DNA of 64,000 nt from positions 8,025,501-8,089,500 of the forward strand of contig NZ_FNSV01000005.1 of NCBI RefSeq assembly GCF_900105905.1, in the 5' to 3' direction. Below, one piece after another: positions 9,297-17,590 of this stretch (position 1 is the first letter of the stretch; the number at the start of each line of letters is the position of its first letter). The notes beneath the pieces were generated by a model that saw nothing but the letters and a program-made list of their open reading frames with translations, had not been told where the DNA came from and made no database searches. Origin of the DNA: Rhodococcus koreensis. GTDB lineage: Bacteria; Actinomycetota; Actinomycetes; Mycobacteriales; Mycobacteriaceae. The translations under genes and the position numbers were made by a program.

Positions 9297-9658
9297 CCTT
9301 CCTCGGCGTGCGCGACGGCGTCCACGACGATGTGGGCGAGGTGGTCGTCCACCAGGCGGTAGAGGACCTCACGTCCGGTGCGTTCGCCGCGCACGACGCC
9401 CGCGGCCTTGAGCACGCGAAGATGCTGGCTGATCAGTGGTTGTGTGACGCCGAGCGCTCCGACGAGTTCGTGCACGCACCGTTCCGATTCGCGGAGTTGG
9501 AGGACGATCGCGATGCGGACGGGGGCGGCGAGGGCACGCAGGATGTCCCCGGCCGCCGTCAGCGTCTCCTTCGACGGCACGGGAGCCGGGGGAGCGGCCT
9601 CGAACGGATGCGGGGCCGCCTCGAACGGATGCAGATCCCCGGGATCGACGACGCTCAC
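9293..9658 (-). CDS. smtB: ArsR/SmtB-family zinc-responsive repressor SmtB
   Basis: A small winged-helix metalloregulator that leaves DNA when zinc binds. I start it at GTG 9658 because AAGGAG lies at the right distance (9666-9671); the product is then 121 residues. The carboxy-terminal helix carries the full alpha5 zinc-site pattern DxHx10HxxE as Asp104, His106, His117, Glu120, and the alpha3N-type segment CVHELV includes Cys61. The recognition helix is TQPLISQHLRVL (72-83). The N-terminus contains a tandem HPFEAAP heptad (10-16, 17-23), an odd lineage-specific extension with two histidines. Expression is probably autoregulated from the palindromes at 9746-9784. Confidence 0.92.
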   Translation of the reverse strand: MSVVDPGDLHPFEAAPHPFEAAPPAPVPSKETLTAAGDILRALAAPVRIAIVLQLRESERCVHELVGALGVTQPLISQHLRVLKAAGVVRGERTGREVLYRLVDDHLAHIVVDAVAHAEEG

Positions 9659-9745
9659 CAGTGATCTCCTTCGGTGTGCCGGACAGTGGACGGGACCGTG
9701 GCCGCGTGGCCGTCGGCCCCGGGAGGAACACCCCATCTTATTGCA

Positions 9746-9784
9746 AATCGATTCCATTTTGATATGCACGAATACGCATGTCAA
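9746..9784. promoter_or_regulatory. Candidate SmtB/Zur operator between smtB and glyS
   Basis: An AT-rich island in an otherwise GC-rich region. It holds an imperfect inverted repeat, TTGATATGC (9759-9767) facing GCATGTCAA (9776-9784), 8 of 9 bases matching across an 8-base spacer, and an adjacent palindrome AATCGATT (9746-9753). The arm spacing and TGC/GCA content resemble ArsR/SmtB-family operators. The site is about 100 bp upstream of smtB and about 95 bp upstream of glyS. Assignment to SmtB is inferred from neighbourhood. Confidence 0.55.
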
Positions 9785-9879
9785 CCGGCGGGGTGAACCG
9801 ACCGTGATCGGACAGATAGGCTGGGATCCGAAAAGCGCACGTGAACCATGCATCTATTACCCAGATGGAGAGCACCCGA

Positions 9880-11271
9880 GTGGCACCGAAGTCCAAAGTC
9901 GAAACCGTCGTCAATCTCGCCAAGCGTCGTGGCCTGGTCTACCCGTGCGGTGAGATCTACGGAGGCACGAAGTCGGCCTGGGACTACGGCCCCTTGGGTG
10001 TCGAGCTCAAGGAGAACATCAAGAAGCAGTGGTGGCGCAACATGGTCACCAGCCGCGAGGACGTCGTCGGCCTCGACTCCTCGGTCATCCTGCCGCGCGA
10101 GGTGTGGGTGGCGTCCGGCCACGTCGGCGTGTTCAACGACCCCCTCGTCGAGTGCCTGAACTGTCACAAGCGTCACCGTCAGGACCACCTGCAGGAGGCG
10201 TATGCGGAGAAGAAGGGCCTCGACAACCCGGACGACGTCCAGATGGACGTCGTGGGCTGCCCCGACTGCGGCACGGTCGGCCAGTGGACCGAACCCCGCG
10301 ACTTCAACATGATGCTCAAGACGTACCTCGGCCCGGTCGAGAGCGAAGAGGGCATGCACTACCTCCGCCCGGAGACCGCGCAGGGCATCTTCGTGAACTT
10401 CGCGAACGTGCTCACCACGTCGCGCAAGAAGCCGCCGTTCGGCATCGGCCAGATCGGCAAGAGCTTCCGCAACGAGATCACCCCCGGCAACTTCATCTTC
10501 CGCACCCGCGAGTTCGAGCAGATGGAGATGGAATTCTTCGTCAAGCCCGGCGAGGACGAAGAGTGGCACCAGTACTGGATCGACTACCGCATGGACTGGT
10601 ACACCGGTCTGGGTATCAACAAGGACAACCTGCGGCTGTACGAGCACGCGCAGGACAAGCTGTCGCACTACTCCAAGCGCACCGTCGACATCGAGTACCG
10701 CTTCCACTTCCAGGGCAGCGAATGGGGCGAGCTCGAGGGTGTGGCCAACCGCACCGACTTCGACCTGTCGACGCACTCGACGCACTCGGGCACCGATCTC
10801 AACTACTACGACCAGGCCTCCGGCGAGCGGTACACGCCGTACGTCATCGAGCCGGCAGCCGGTCTCACGCGTTCGCTGATGGCGTTCCTCGTCGACGCGT
10901 ACACCGAGGACGAGGCGCCGAACGCGAAGGGCGGCGTCGACAAGCGCACCGTGCTGCGTCTGGACCGTCGTCTCGCCCCGGTGAAGGCCGCGGTGCTGCC
11001 GCTGTCGCGTAACGCGGACCTGACGCCGAAGGCGAAGGATCTCGCCGCGACGCTCCGCCAGCACTGGAACGTCGAGTTCGACGACGCAGGCGCGATCGGC
11101 CGCCGCTACCGCCGTCAGGACGAGATCGGCACGCCGTTCTGCATCACCGTGGACTTCGACACCCTCGAGGATCACGCCGTGACCGTGCGTGAACGCGACT
11201 CCATGGCCCAGGAGCGGGTCGCGCTCGACCAGGTAGAGGGCTACCTGGCGCAGCGCCTCATCGGTTCCTGA
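9880..11271 (+). CDS. glyS: Glycyl-tRNA synthetase (homodimeric class II type)
   Basis: Attaches glycine to tRNA-Gly in the cytoplasm. The protein has the eukaryote-like/actinobacterial GlyQS architecture: an N-terminal class II catalytic core beginning RGLVYPCGEIYGGTKSAWDYGPLG, motif 2 around SFRNEITPGNFIFRTREFEQ, motif 3 near AAGLTRSLMAFL, and a C-terminal anticodon-binding domain from about residue 350. Starting at GTG 9880 (GGAG 9 bases upstream) gives 463 residues, the size of the mycobacterial enzyme; an ATG at 9865 in the same frame would add 5 residues. Its promoter region is shared with smtB. Confidence 0.96.
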   Translation: MAPKSKVETVVNLAKRRGLVYPCGEIYGGTKSAWDYGPLGVELKENIKKQWWRNMVTSREDVVGLDSSVILPREVWVASGHVGVFNDPLVECLNCHKRHRQDHLQEAYAEKKGLDNPDDVQMDVVGCPDCGTVGQWTEPRDFNMMLKTYLGPVESEEGMHYLRPETAQGIFVNFANVLTTSRKKPPFGIGQIGKSFRNEITPGNFIFRTREFEQMEMEFFVKPGEDEEWHQYWIDYRMDWYTGLGINKDNLRLYEHAQDKLSHYSKRTVDIEYRFHFQGSEWGELEGVANRTDFDLSTHSTHSGTDLNYYDQASGERYTPYVIEPAAGLTRSLMAFLVDAYTEDEAPNAKGGVDKRTVLRLDRRLAPVKAAVLPLSRNADLTPKAKDLAATLRQHWNVEFDDAGAIGRRYRRQDEIGTPFCITVDFDTLEDHAVTVRERDSMAQERVALDQVEGYLAQRLIGS

Positions 11272-11278
11272 TCCGCGG

Positions 11279-12121
11279 TCACCTGCGCGCGTCGCAGGTG
11301 GTGGTCAGATAGTTCGTCAGGATTCGCCGGTTTTCCTCGGACACCGGGATACGCGAGTATTCCGGTGCCGAGGAGCCGACCGCGATCCACAGCGGAAAGA
11401 CGAAGGGCTTCTTCGATTCCGCGAGTGCGTGCGGGTCGCAGCGTGCCGCGTCGATCGTGATGTCGATGCTCAGCCGGTCCTCGTCCGCCCGCATGGTGGC
11501 GGGCAGCGCCCCGCGCAGGGCGTACAGGACGCTGCCGCCGATTTCGTCGACCCGGACGTCACCCGACGCTGTTCCCCGGCTCACGAGGAGCTGAGCGGGG
11601 AGGGGCGCTGCCGGCTCCGGCGGCGTCGCCGCCGGGATCAGTGTCACCGGGACGGCCCGCGCCAGTTCCTCTGCGGCGCAATCTCCGTCGTGGATGCGGC
11701 CGAGGACGTCGTACGGGGTGGCGAGCGGCACCCGCACGGGCGACGCGCCCTGACCGGTGACCCCGATCACGGCGTACGCCGGTTCCGGTCGGGTGTCGCA
11801 GCGGACGGTGCCGTACTCGGCCTCGACGTCGATCCGGTTGCCGGGGCCGAGTTCGACGACCCGCCCGGTTTCGGGCGCCGCCTCGAAGCCCGGGCTGTCC
11901 AGCGCCACGGATGTCACGGTGACGGGCGCGCCGCCGGTATTCGCGATCCGCACGTGGATCCGGCCGCCCGCCGCGTCGTCCTCGCGGCTGCGGTACGCCT
12001 CCGCCGACAGCGGGATCGCCGGCTCGTCCCCGGCGTCTCGCCCGCCCGCGCAGCCCGGCAGGACGCCGCAGCAGGTGGCCGCGACGCAGGCGAGTGCGAC
12101 GAATGCTCGGGAGGACGTCAG
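11279..12121 (-). CDS. Predicted lipoprotein with apparent CTG start
   Basis: A secreted protein of about 280 residues of unknown function. The frame read on the minus strand from 12121 begins LTSSRAFVALACVAATC and continues to a lipobox LPGC, then a short linker and a beta-rich domain (strands such as RIANTGGAPVTVTSVAL). No ATG, GTG or TTG occurs in frame ahead of the signal peptide; the only candidate is CTG 12121-12119, which overlaps the TGA of the upstream TPM-domain gene as CTGA. The first conventional start, GTG 11953, would discard the signal and the cysteine. It converges with glyS, with 7 bp between stops. Start is an inference. Confidence 0.65.
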   Translation of the reverse strand: MTSSRAFVALACVAATCCGVLPGCAGGRDAGDEPAIPLSAEAYRSREDDAAGGRIHVRIANTGGAPVTVTSVALDSPGFEAAPETGRVVELGPGNRIDVEAEYGTVRCDTRPEPAYAVIGVTGQGASPVRVPLATPYDVLGRIHDGDCAAEELARAVPVTLIPAATPPEPAAPLPAQLLVSRGTASGDVRVDEIGGSVLYALRGALPATMRADEDRLSIDITIDAARCDPHALAESKKPFVFPLWIAVGSSAPEYSRIPVSEENRRILTNYLTTTCDARR

Positions 12122-14181
12122 AATCGGCCGCCCCCGCTGATCCGGCCCGAACTGCTCGGCCCGCCGAACGAACGGGGACCGCTGCCGCGGCCGCCGCCGG
12201 AGCCGCGGCTACCCCAGTTGCCGCCGCCGCTGAATCCGCCGCGCAGGATGCTGTCGATCAGGATGCCCCCGAGGATCGCGCCGGTGGCATTCCCGCCGCC
12301 GGCACCGGGCCCGGGGCGCTGACGGGACTCCCAGCGGCTCACGTCGTTCTGCGCCAGCCGCAGCGCGTCGGCGGCCAGGCTCGCGGCGGCCTGGGCGTGC
12401 TGCAGCGCGCGGGAGGCGTCGGTGGTGCGCAACTGCTGGGCCTCCGCCAGGTGCCGCTGTGCCTCCGTCAGGCGGGTCCTGGCCTCCGCTCCCACCGCGC
12501 CGCGGCGGGTGCCGATGAAGTCCGATGCTGCCGTGACCTGCGACTGCGCGGCCACGAGGTCCTGCTCGAGACGCTGCTGTGCACGCTCGGCCTGCTGCCG
12601 TGATTCCTGCGCCTCGGCGAGGACCGCGTCGAGTTCCGCGTCGGCCTTCACGATCTGGGTGAAGCTGCCGAGCGGGTCGGTGTCCGCGGCGGTCCGGGCC
12701 GCCGCCAGCGCGGCCTCGGCCGCGGTGCGCGCCGCCGCGAGCCGGTCCCCACCCTGCTCGGTGAACTGGGCCGCGGCCGCGATCCCCGCCTCCACGTCGG
12801 TGATCGCGGCAGGCAGCGTGGCGATGGCGTGCCGGATGTCCTCCGCGGCGTGATCGACGGCGTCGAGCAGGATCCGGGCCTGTTCGAGGGCGCCCTCGGC
12901 GCCGCGGATCGCCGACACCGCCGGTCCCTGCTTGCCCGGTGGCAGGGCGACGGCGTCCCGGCCCTCCGTTACGGCCTTCTCGGCGTACGCGAGCCGTTCC
13001 TCCGCCATCGTCACGTTGTGGGCGACGGAAGCGAGTGCGGCGGCCGGGAATTCGGTCTGCAGGGTGGCGAGGGTCCGGGTGGAGTCGGGGATGCGCACGG
13101 TCAGCGCAACCATGTCGCGGGTGAGCGCGTCGAGCCGGTCGGGGGCGTTGATCAGCAGGTCCCGCAAACCGTCGAACTCCTGGACCTTCTCGTTGAGTTC
13201 GCGGTCCGCGCGCCCGCACGAGGTGATGATGTCGATGAGCATCTCCCGCTGCTGCTGCGGGGTCTCGGGGATCGCGTCGTCGAGCCGCTGACGCACGGTG
13301 AACGCCGCCGCGAGGGTGGACTTCGCCGTGTCGAACGCCGCCGTGAACGCGGCGGTGGCCTGCTCGCCGAATTCGCCGCGGGCCAGTTCGAGTTCCTCCT
13401 GGCTCGTGCGCAGCGCGTCGTCCGTCTCGACGAGCACCTCCTTGGCGCGCTCGTCGAGGGTCGGCAACGGCAGCGCCGTCAGGGCGGCCGTGTCCTCGGG
13501 GCTGATGCTGCGCGCCGCCTCGACGCCGGCCCGGGACCGGTCGTGCTTCTTCTTCCGCGAATACAGCACGACCCCGCCCGCGCCCACGACGACCACGCCG
13601 CCGCCGATCAGCAGTGTGCGCACCGACATACCGCCGCCCGGACTCATCGCGTCGCCGAGCCCGCCCGCCGCGGCAATCGCGGCGCCGGCCCAGTCCTCCT
13701 CGCGCAGGGCGGGTTCCACCGCGTCCACCCGGATCGACTCGGCTTCGTCGCTGGTGATCTCGGACAGACCGTCCGGTGCGATGAGGGCGTACTCACGGTC
13801 GACCGTCGCGACCGCGAGCAGTGCGTCACGATCGCCGAGGGACGACGCCTGCGCCGTCTGATCCGCCCACGGTCCGGCGCCGAGACCGTTGAAGTCGGGA
13901 ACGTAGACCACCCACAACCGCACCTTGTGATCGTCGTAGAGCTGATCGATCGCGGCCTGGACGTCGCTCTGCTGGTCCGCGTCGAGCACCCCGACGGTGT
14001 CCGTGATCTGGCCGGGCAGACGGAACGGTGCGTCCGCCGACGCGATCGCGGGGGAGAACAGGATCGCCACGAGCGTCAGGAGTGCGGAGACGGCGCCGAG
14101 GGCGGCGAACCGCCGGGTGCCGGGGAAGGGGAGTCTGGGGTGGGACGACGGCGTCTGCTCGAGGCGCGGTGCGAGTGGCAT
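12118..14181 (-). CDS. TPM-domain membrane protein with coiled-coil region
   Basis: A 687-residue envelope protein. The order is: signal peptide/first helix (about 25-48, ending ASADAPF); an extracytoplasmic TPM_phosphatase (Psb32/MOLO-1-like) domain, about 55-185, with the LDADQQSDVQAAIDQLY and KVRLWVVYV features; a membrane helix (about 197-214) followed by basic RKKKHDR; a long cytoplasmic helical, alanine-rich coiled-coil region (about 230-640); and a Gly/Ser/Arg-rich tail ending GGGRF. It matches the layout of a mycobacterial protein near dnaG (Rv2345). TPM domains occur in proteins of membrane quality control and phosphatase-like roles, but activity here is unknown. Its stop overlaps the downstream lipoprotein. 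Confidence 0.82.
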   Translation of the reverse strand: MPLAPRLEQTPSSHPRLPFPGTRRFAALGAVSALLTLVAILFSPAIASADAPFRLPGQITDTVGVLDADQQSDVQAAIDQLYDDHKVRLWVVYVPDFNGLGAGPWADQTAQASSLGDRDALLAVATVDREYALIAPDGLSEITSDEAESIRVDAVEPALREEDWAGAAIAAAGGLGDAMSPGGGMSVRTLLIGGGVVVVGAGGVVLYSRKKKHDRSRAGVEAARSISPEDTAALTALPLPTLDERAKEVLVETDDALRTSQEELELARGEFGEQATAAFTAAFDTAKSTLAAAFTVRQRLDDAIPETPQQQREMLIDIITSCGRADRELNEKVQEFDGLRDLLINAPDRLDALTRDMVALTVRIPDSTRTLATLQTEFPAAALASVAHNVTMAEERLAYAEKAVTEGRDAVALPPGKQGPAVSAIRGAEGALEQARILLDAVDHAAEDIRHAIATLPAAITDVEAGIAAAAQFTEQGGDRLAAARTAAEAALAAARTAADTDPLGSFTQIVKADAELDAVLAEAQESRQQAERAQQRLEQDLVAAQSQVTAASDFIGTRRGAVGAEARTRLTEAQRHLAEAQQLRTTDASRALQHAQAAASLAADALRLAQNDVSRWESRQRPGPGAGGGNATGAILGGILIDSILRGGFSGGGNWGSRGSGGGRGSGPRSFGGPSSSGRISGGGRF

Positions 14182-14250
14182 GGCAGCAAATCTATCGGGT
14201 GTGGCGAGTCGTCATCGGGACAGTTCGGCGACAGCTGGCAGAATCAGGGA

Positions 14251-14943
14251 GTGAATTCTGCACCGAGCCGTGAACGTCACGACCTCCCGCGCCGTCCTGC
14301 GCGTCTGGGGTTCGCAGGCACGCTGGCCCGGTGGACCCGCCGGATCATCGCCGGCGTCGTTCTCCTCGCGGCGGCCCTGGTGTTCGGCACCGCGGTCCGG
14401 GTGTGGCAGGTCGCGCGGATCGACGACACGTCGACGGCCGACGCGATCGTGGTGCTCGGCGCCGCCCAGTACTCGGGAACGCCGTCGTCCGTGTTCGAGG
14501 CCAGGCTCGAGCAGGCGTACAAGCTGTACGAGCGCGGGGTGGCCCCGGAGGTCATCACGGTGGGCGGCAAGCAGGAGGGCGACGAGTACACCGAGGCGGC
14601 GTCCGGGAAGAACTACCTGGTCTCGCGCGGTGTCCCCGCCGACAGCATCACCGCCGTCGAGGAGGGGTCCGACACCCTGCTCAGCATCGAGGCGGTGAGT
14701 GAGGCGATGGGTGCGCAGGGCATCGATTCGGCGGTCCTCGTCAGCGACCCGTGGCATTCGCTGCGGACCCGGACGATGGCCCGCGACGCCGGCCTCGAGG
14801 CGTGGACGGCGCCCACCCGGCAGGGGCCCGCGGTGTTCACCCGCGAATCGCAGTTGCACGGAATCGCCCGGGAGACAGGGGCGTTGATCTGGTATCAGCT
14901 CACCCACTTCTCGGCGGACTTCCCCTACACGGCGGGACAGTAG
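14251..14943 (+). CDS. YdcF/SanA-like DUF218 membrane protein
   Basis: A 230-residue protein with one N-terminal membrane helix (about residues 28-48) and a DUF218 domain. It has the DAIVVLGAAQYSGTPSS opening, the ITVGGK motif and the VSDPWHSLRTRTMA segment, typical of ElyC/SanA/YdcF proteins linked to envelope integrity and lipid-carrier metabolism. GTG 14251 is the first start giving a short cytoplasmic basic head before the helix. The gene is divergent from the TPM-domain gene and followed 8 bp later by dgt. Precise activity unknown. Confidence 0.85.
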   Translation: MNSAPSRERHDLPRRPARLGFAGTLARWTRRIIAGVVLLAAALVFGTAVRVWQVARIDDTSTADAIVVLGAAQYSGTPSSVFEARLEQAYKLYERGVAPEVITVGGKQEGDEYTEAASGKNYLVSRGVPADSITAVEEGSDTLLSIEAVSEAMGAQGIDSAVLVSDPWHSLRTRTMARDAGLEAWTAPTRQGPAVFTRESQLHGIARETGALIWYQLTHFSADFPYTAGQ

Positions 14944-14951
14944 GCGTTTCG

Positions 14952-16250
14952 ATGACTCCACACACGACACCCCTCGGCGAGGTGTACTCCGCGCACGACG
15001 TCGCCCGGCGGGTCCGCGAGGCACCGAAACGGGCCGGGATCCCGGGGAGCCAGATCGCGGCCGCCCAGCACCGGTCCGTCTTCTCCCGTGACCGCGCGCG
15101 CGTCCAGCATTCGGCGGCGCTGCGCAGGCTCGCCGACAAGACCCAGGTGGTGGGCCCCCGGGACGGGGACACCCCGCGAACGCGGTTGACGCACTCGATC
15201 GAGGTGGCACAGATCGGCCGCGGGATCGCCGACGGTCTCGGCTGCGATCCCGATCTGGTCGACCTCGCCGGCCTCGCACACGACATCGGTCACCCGCCGT
15301 ACGGTCACAACGGCGAGAAGGCCCTCGACGAGGTCGCGGAAAGCTGCGGCGGGTTCGAGGGCAACGCCCAGAATCTGCGCATCCTGACAAACCTCGAACC
15401 GAAGGTGCTCTACCCCGACGGACGTAGCGCCGGGCTCAACCTGACCCGGGCGTCGCTGGACGCGGCGATCAAGTACCCGTGGATCCGGCCGCGCCCGGGC
15501 GCGAAGTTCGGGGCCTACGACGACGACGCCGAGGTGCTCGCGTGGATCCGCGAGGGTGCCCCGGACGGTCACCAGTGTCTCGAGGCGCAGGTCATGGACT
15601 GGGCCGACGACGTCGCCTACTCCGTGCACGACGTCGAGGACGGGGTGATCGACGGGCGCATCGACCTGCGTGCGCTGGCCGATCCGGTGGACCAGCGGGC
15701 GCTCGCCGAGTTCGGCGCCGCGGAGTTCGCGGGACTCGACGTCGAGGAACTCGTCGAGGCCGCGAAACGGCTGAGCCTTCTGCCGGTCGTCGTCGGGGTG
15801 GGCAGCTACGACGGCACGCTCACCAGTTCGGTCGCCTTGAAGAACCTCACCAGCGAACTGGTGGGCCGGTTCGCGACCGCCGCGATCATCGGGACCCGCG
15901 ACGTCCACGGCGACAAGCCGGTCGCCCGGTACGACGCCGATCTGGTGGTCCCGCCGGTGGTCGCGTCCGAGGTGGCGCTGCTCAAGACGTTCGCACTGAA
16001 CTTCGTGATGTCCGATGCCGGCCACCGGGCGCGGCAGGAACGGCAGCGGGACCGCGTGCACCGCGTCGCCGAATGGCTGCTCGCGACCGCACCCGACGGG
16101 CTCGACCCGATCCTGGTTCCGGCCTGGAACGCCGCGGCCGACGACCCGGCACGGGTCCGGGTCGTCGTCGACCAGATCGCCTCCTACACCGAGAGCAGGC
16201 TCGAACGCGTCGACAAGTCCAGTCTCGGGGCCCAGGCGAGCTGGGGCTGA
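14952..16250 (+). CDS. dgt: Deoxyguanosinetriphosphate triphosphohydrolase-like protein
   Basis: An HD-domain dNTPase that removes triphosphate from dGTP or related dNTPs, affecting dNTP pools. The 432-residue protein has the metal-binding HD signature: His81 (TRLTHSIEVAQ), His110-Asp111 (AHDIGHPPYGHNGE) and a later Asp in DWADDVAYSVHDVED. The dgt-dnaG pairing is the same as in mycobacteria. Start ATG 14952 lies 8 bp after the previous stop, so the two genes are probably cotranscribed. Confidence 0.93.
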   Translation: MTPHTTPLGEVYSAHDVARRVREAPKRAGIPGSQIAAAQHRSVFSRDRARVQHSAALRRLADKTQVVGPRDGDTPRTRLTHSIEVAQIGRGIADGLGCDPDLVDLAGLAHDIGHPPYGHNGEKALDEVAESCGGFEGNAQNLRILTNLEPKVLYPDGRSAGLNLTRASLDAAIKYPWIRPRPGAKFGAYDDDAEVLAWIREGAPDGHQCLEAQVMDWADDVAYSVHDVEDGVIDGRIDLRALADPVDQRALAEFGAAEFAGLDVEELVEAAKRLSLLPVVVGVGSYDGTLTSSVALKNLTSELVGRFATAAIIGTRDVHGDKPVARYDADLVVPPVVASEVALLKTFALNFVMSDAGHRARQERQRDRVHRVAEWLLATAPDGLDPILVPAWNAAADDPARVRVVVDQIASYTESRLERVDKSSLGAQASWG

Positions 16251-16336
16251 CGAGCGTCGAAGTCGGACCAATCCGCCCGCCGCGGTGCTCCGAATAGGAC
16301 TACAGACAGCTTGCACCCAATGGTCAGGGAGACCGG

Positions 16337-17542
16337 ATGAAGTCTGCAGTGCGCAAGATCATCGGTTCGACGTCCGCAGCGCTGGCGGTGGCGGTCGGCG
16401 CCGCCCTGCTGGCCCCACCCGCGGCACAGGCCGCACCCGTGTACCCGTTCGCGGACCCCGACCCGTTCTACGGTGCACCCGCCGACGTCGGGGCACGCGC
16501 CGACGGTGACGTGCTGGCGAGCCGCAAGGTCGCCGCCACCGGTTTCCCCACCGCCGACGCCTGGCAGGTCAAGTACAAGTCGACCAACTCCGCAGGCGCG
16601 CCCATCGCCGCCGTCACCACGGTGCTGGTGCCCCGCGGCACTCCCGCGAACCGGCCGCTGGTGTCGTATCAGCCGTTCGTCAACGCGCTCGGGCTCGAGT
16701 GTGCCCCGTCGCATCAGCTGTTCACCGGCGGACTCCAGGAGGCCCCGGCCCTCAACGCCCTGCTCGCGCGGGGCTGGGCGGTCGCCGTCCCCGACCATCT
16801 CGGACCGACCAGCGCATACGGGGCCGCGAAACTCGGCGGCCGGCTCGTCCTCGACGGCGTCCGCGCCGCGCAGCGGCTCCCGGAAGCGGGACTCGGTGGC
16901 AGTCCGGTCGGGCTGGCCGGCTACTCGGGTGGCGCCATGGCGACCAACTGGGCCGCTGCGCTCGCACCCACCTACGCGCCGGAACTGAACATCGTGGGCG
17001 CCGCCGAGGGCGGCACCCCTGTCAACATCGGCGAACTGGCCGACCGTCTGGGCAGCACGCGCTCGCAGGCGTTCGGCCTGGGTTTCGCGGCCGCCATCGG
17101 GCTCGAGCGTGAATACCCGACGCGGTCACCGCTCGGGGACGGCCTCAACGGCGACGGACTCGCCCTGCGGGCGCAGATGAGCAACATGTGCACCGATTCG
17201 ATCCTCGGCGCCGGTGCGGGGAAGTCGCTGCCCGACCTGACCAACGGTCCCGGCATCCTCGCCGACCCGTCCGGTCGCGCGGTGATGGACGAGAACAGCG
17301 TCGAACTGTATCCGGGAGTCCCGAGGACGCCGATGTTCGTCTGGCACGGCAGCGCGGACCCCCTCGTCGCCATCGGGCCGGTGCAGAACACCGTCGCCCG
17401 GTACTGCTCACAGGGCGCGCGCGTGCAGTTCGACGTGATCCCGGGCGCCGACCACGGCACCGCCACCATGCTCGGTGCCGGCCCCGCGTTCGGCTACCTC
17501 GGCGACCGATTCGCCGGGATTCCCGCCCCGTCGAACTGCTGA
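16337..17542 (+). CDS. Secreted lipase (LIP family)
   Basis: A 401-residue exported triacylglycerol lipase/esterase of the secretory lipase family. It has a Sec signal peptide with cleavage likely after AQA (residue 32). The nucleophile elbow GYSGGAMA places Ser197. Asp in WHGSADPLV and His in GADHGTAT complete a plausible triad near the C-terminus. An AGGGAGA ribosome binding site precedes the ATG. It sits alone between dgt and dnaG, an insertion relative to the mycobacterial order. In rhodococci such enzymes help use external lipids. Confidence 0.88.
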   Translation: MKSAVRKIIGSTSAALAVAVGAALLAPPAAQAAPVYPFADPDPFYGAPADVGARADGDVLASRKVAATGFPTADAWQVKYKSTNSAGAPIAAVTTVLVPRGTPANRPLVSYQPFVNALGLECAPSHQLFTGGLQEAPALNALLARGWAVAVPDHLGPTSAYGAAKLGGRLVLDGVRAAQRLPEAGLGGSPVGLAGYSGGAMATNWAAALAPTYAPELNIVGAAEGGTPVNIGELADRLGSTRSQAFGLGFAAAIGLEREYPTRSPLGDGLNGDGLALRAQMSNMCTDSILGAGAGKSLPDLTNGPGILADPSGRAVMDENSVELYPGVPRTPMFVWHGSADPLVAIGPVQNTVARYCSQGARVQFDVIPGADHGTATMLGAGPAFGYLGDRFAGIPAPSNC

Positions 17543-17590
17543 CCCCGAGGCGGAAGTTCGGGCCGCGGCGGAGCGCCTAGACTGTCGGGC

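Noticed and set aside
12829..14250. Upstream open frame in front of the DUF218 gene
   Set aside because: It is antisense to the TPM-domain gene and has no domain; GTG 14251 starts the recognisable protein.
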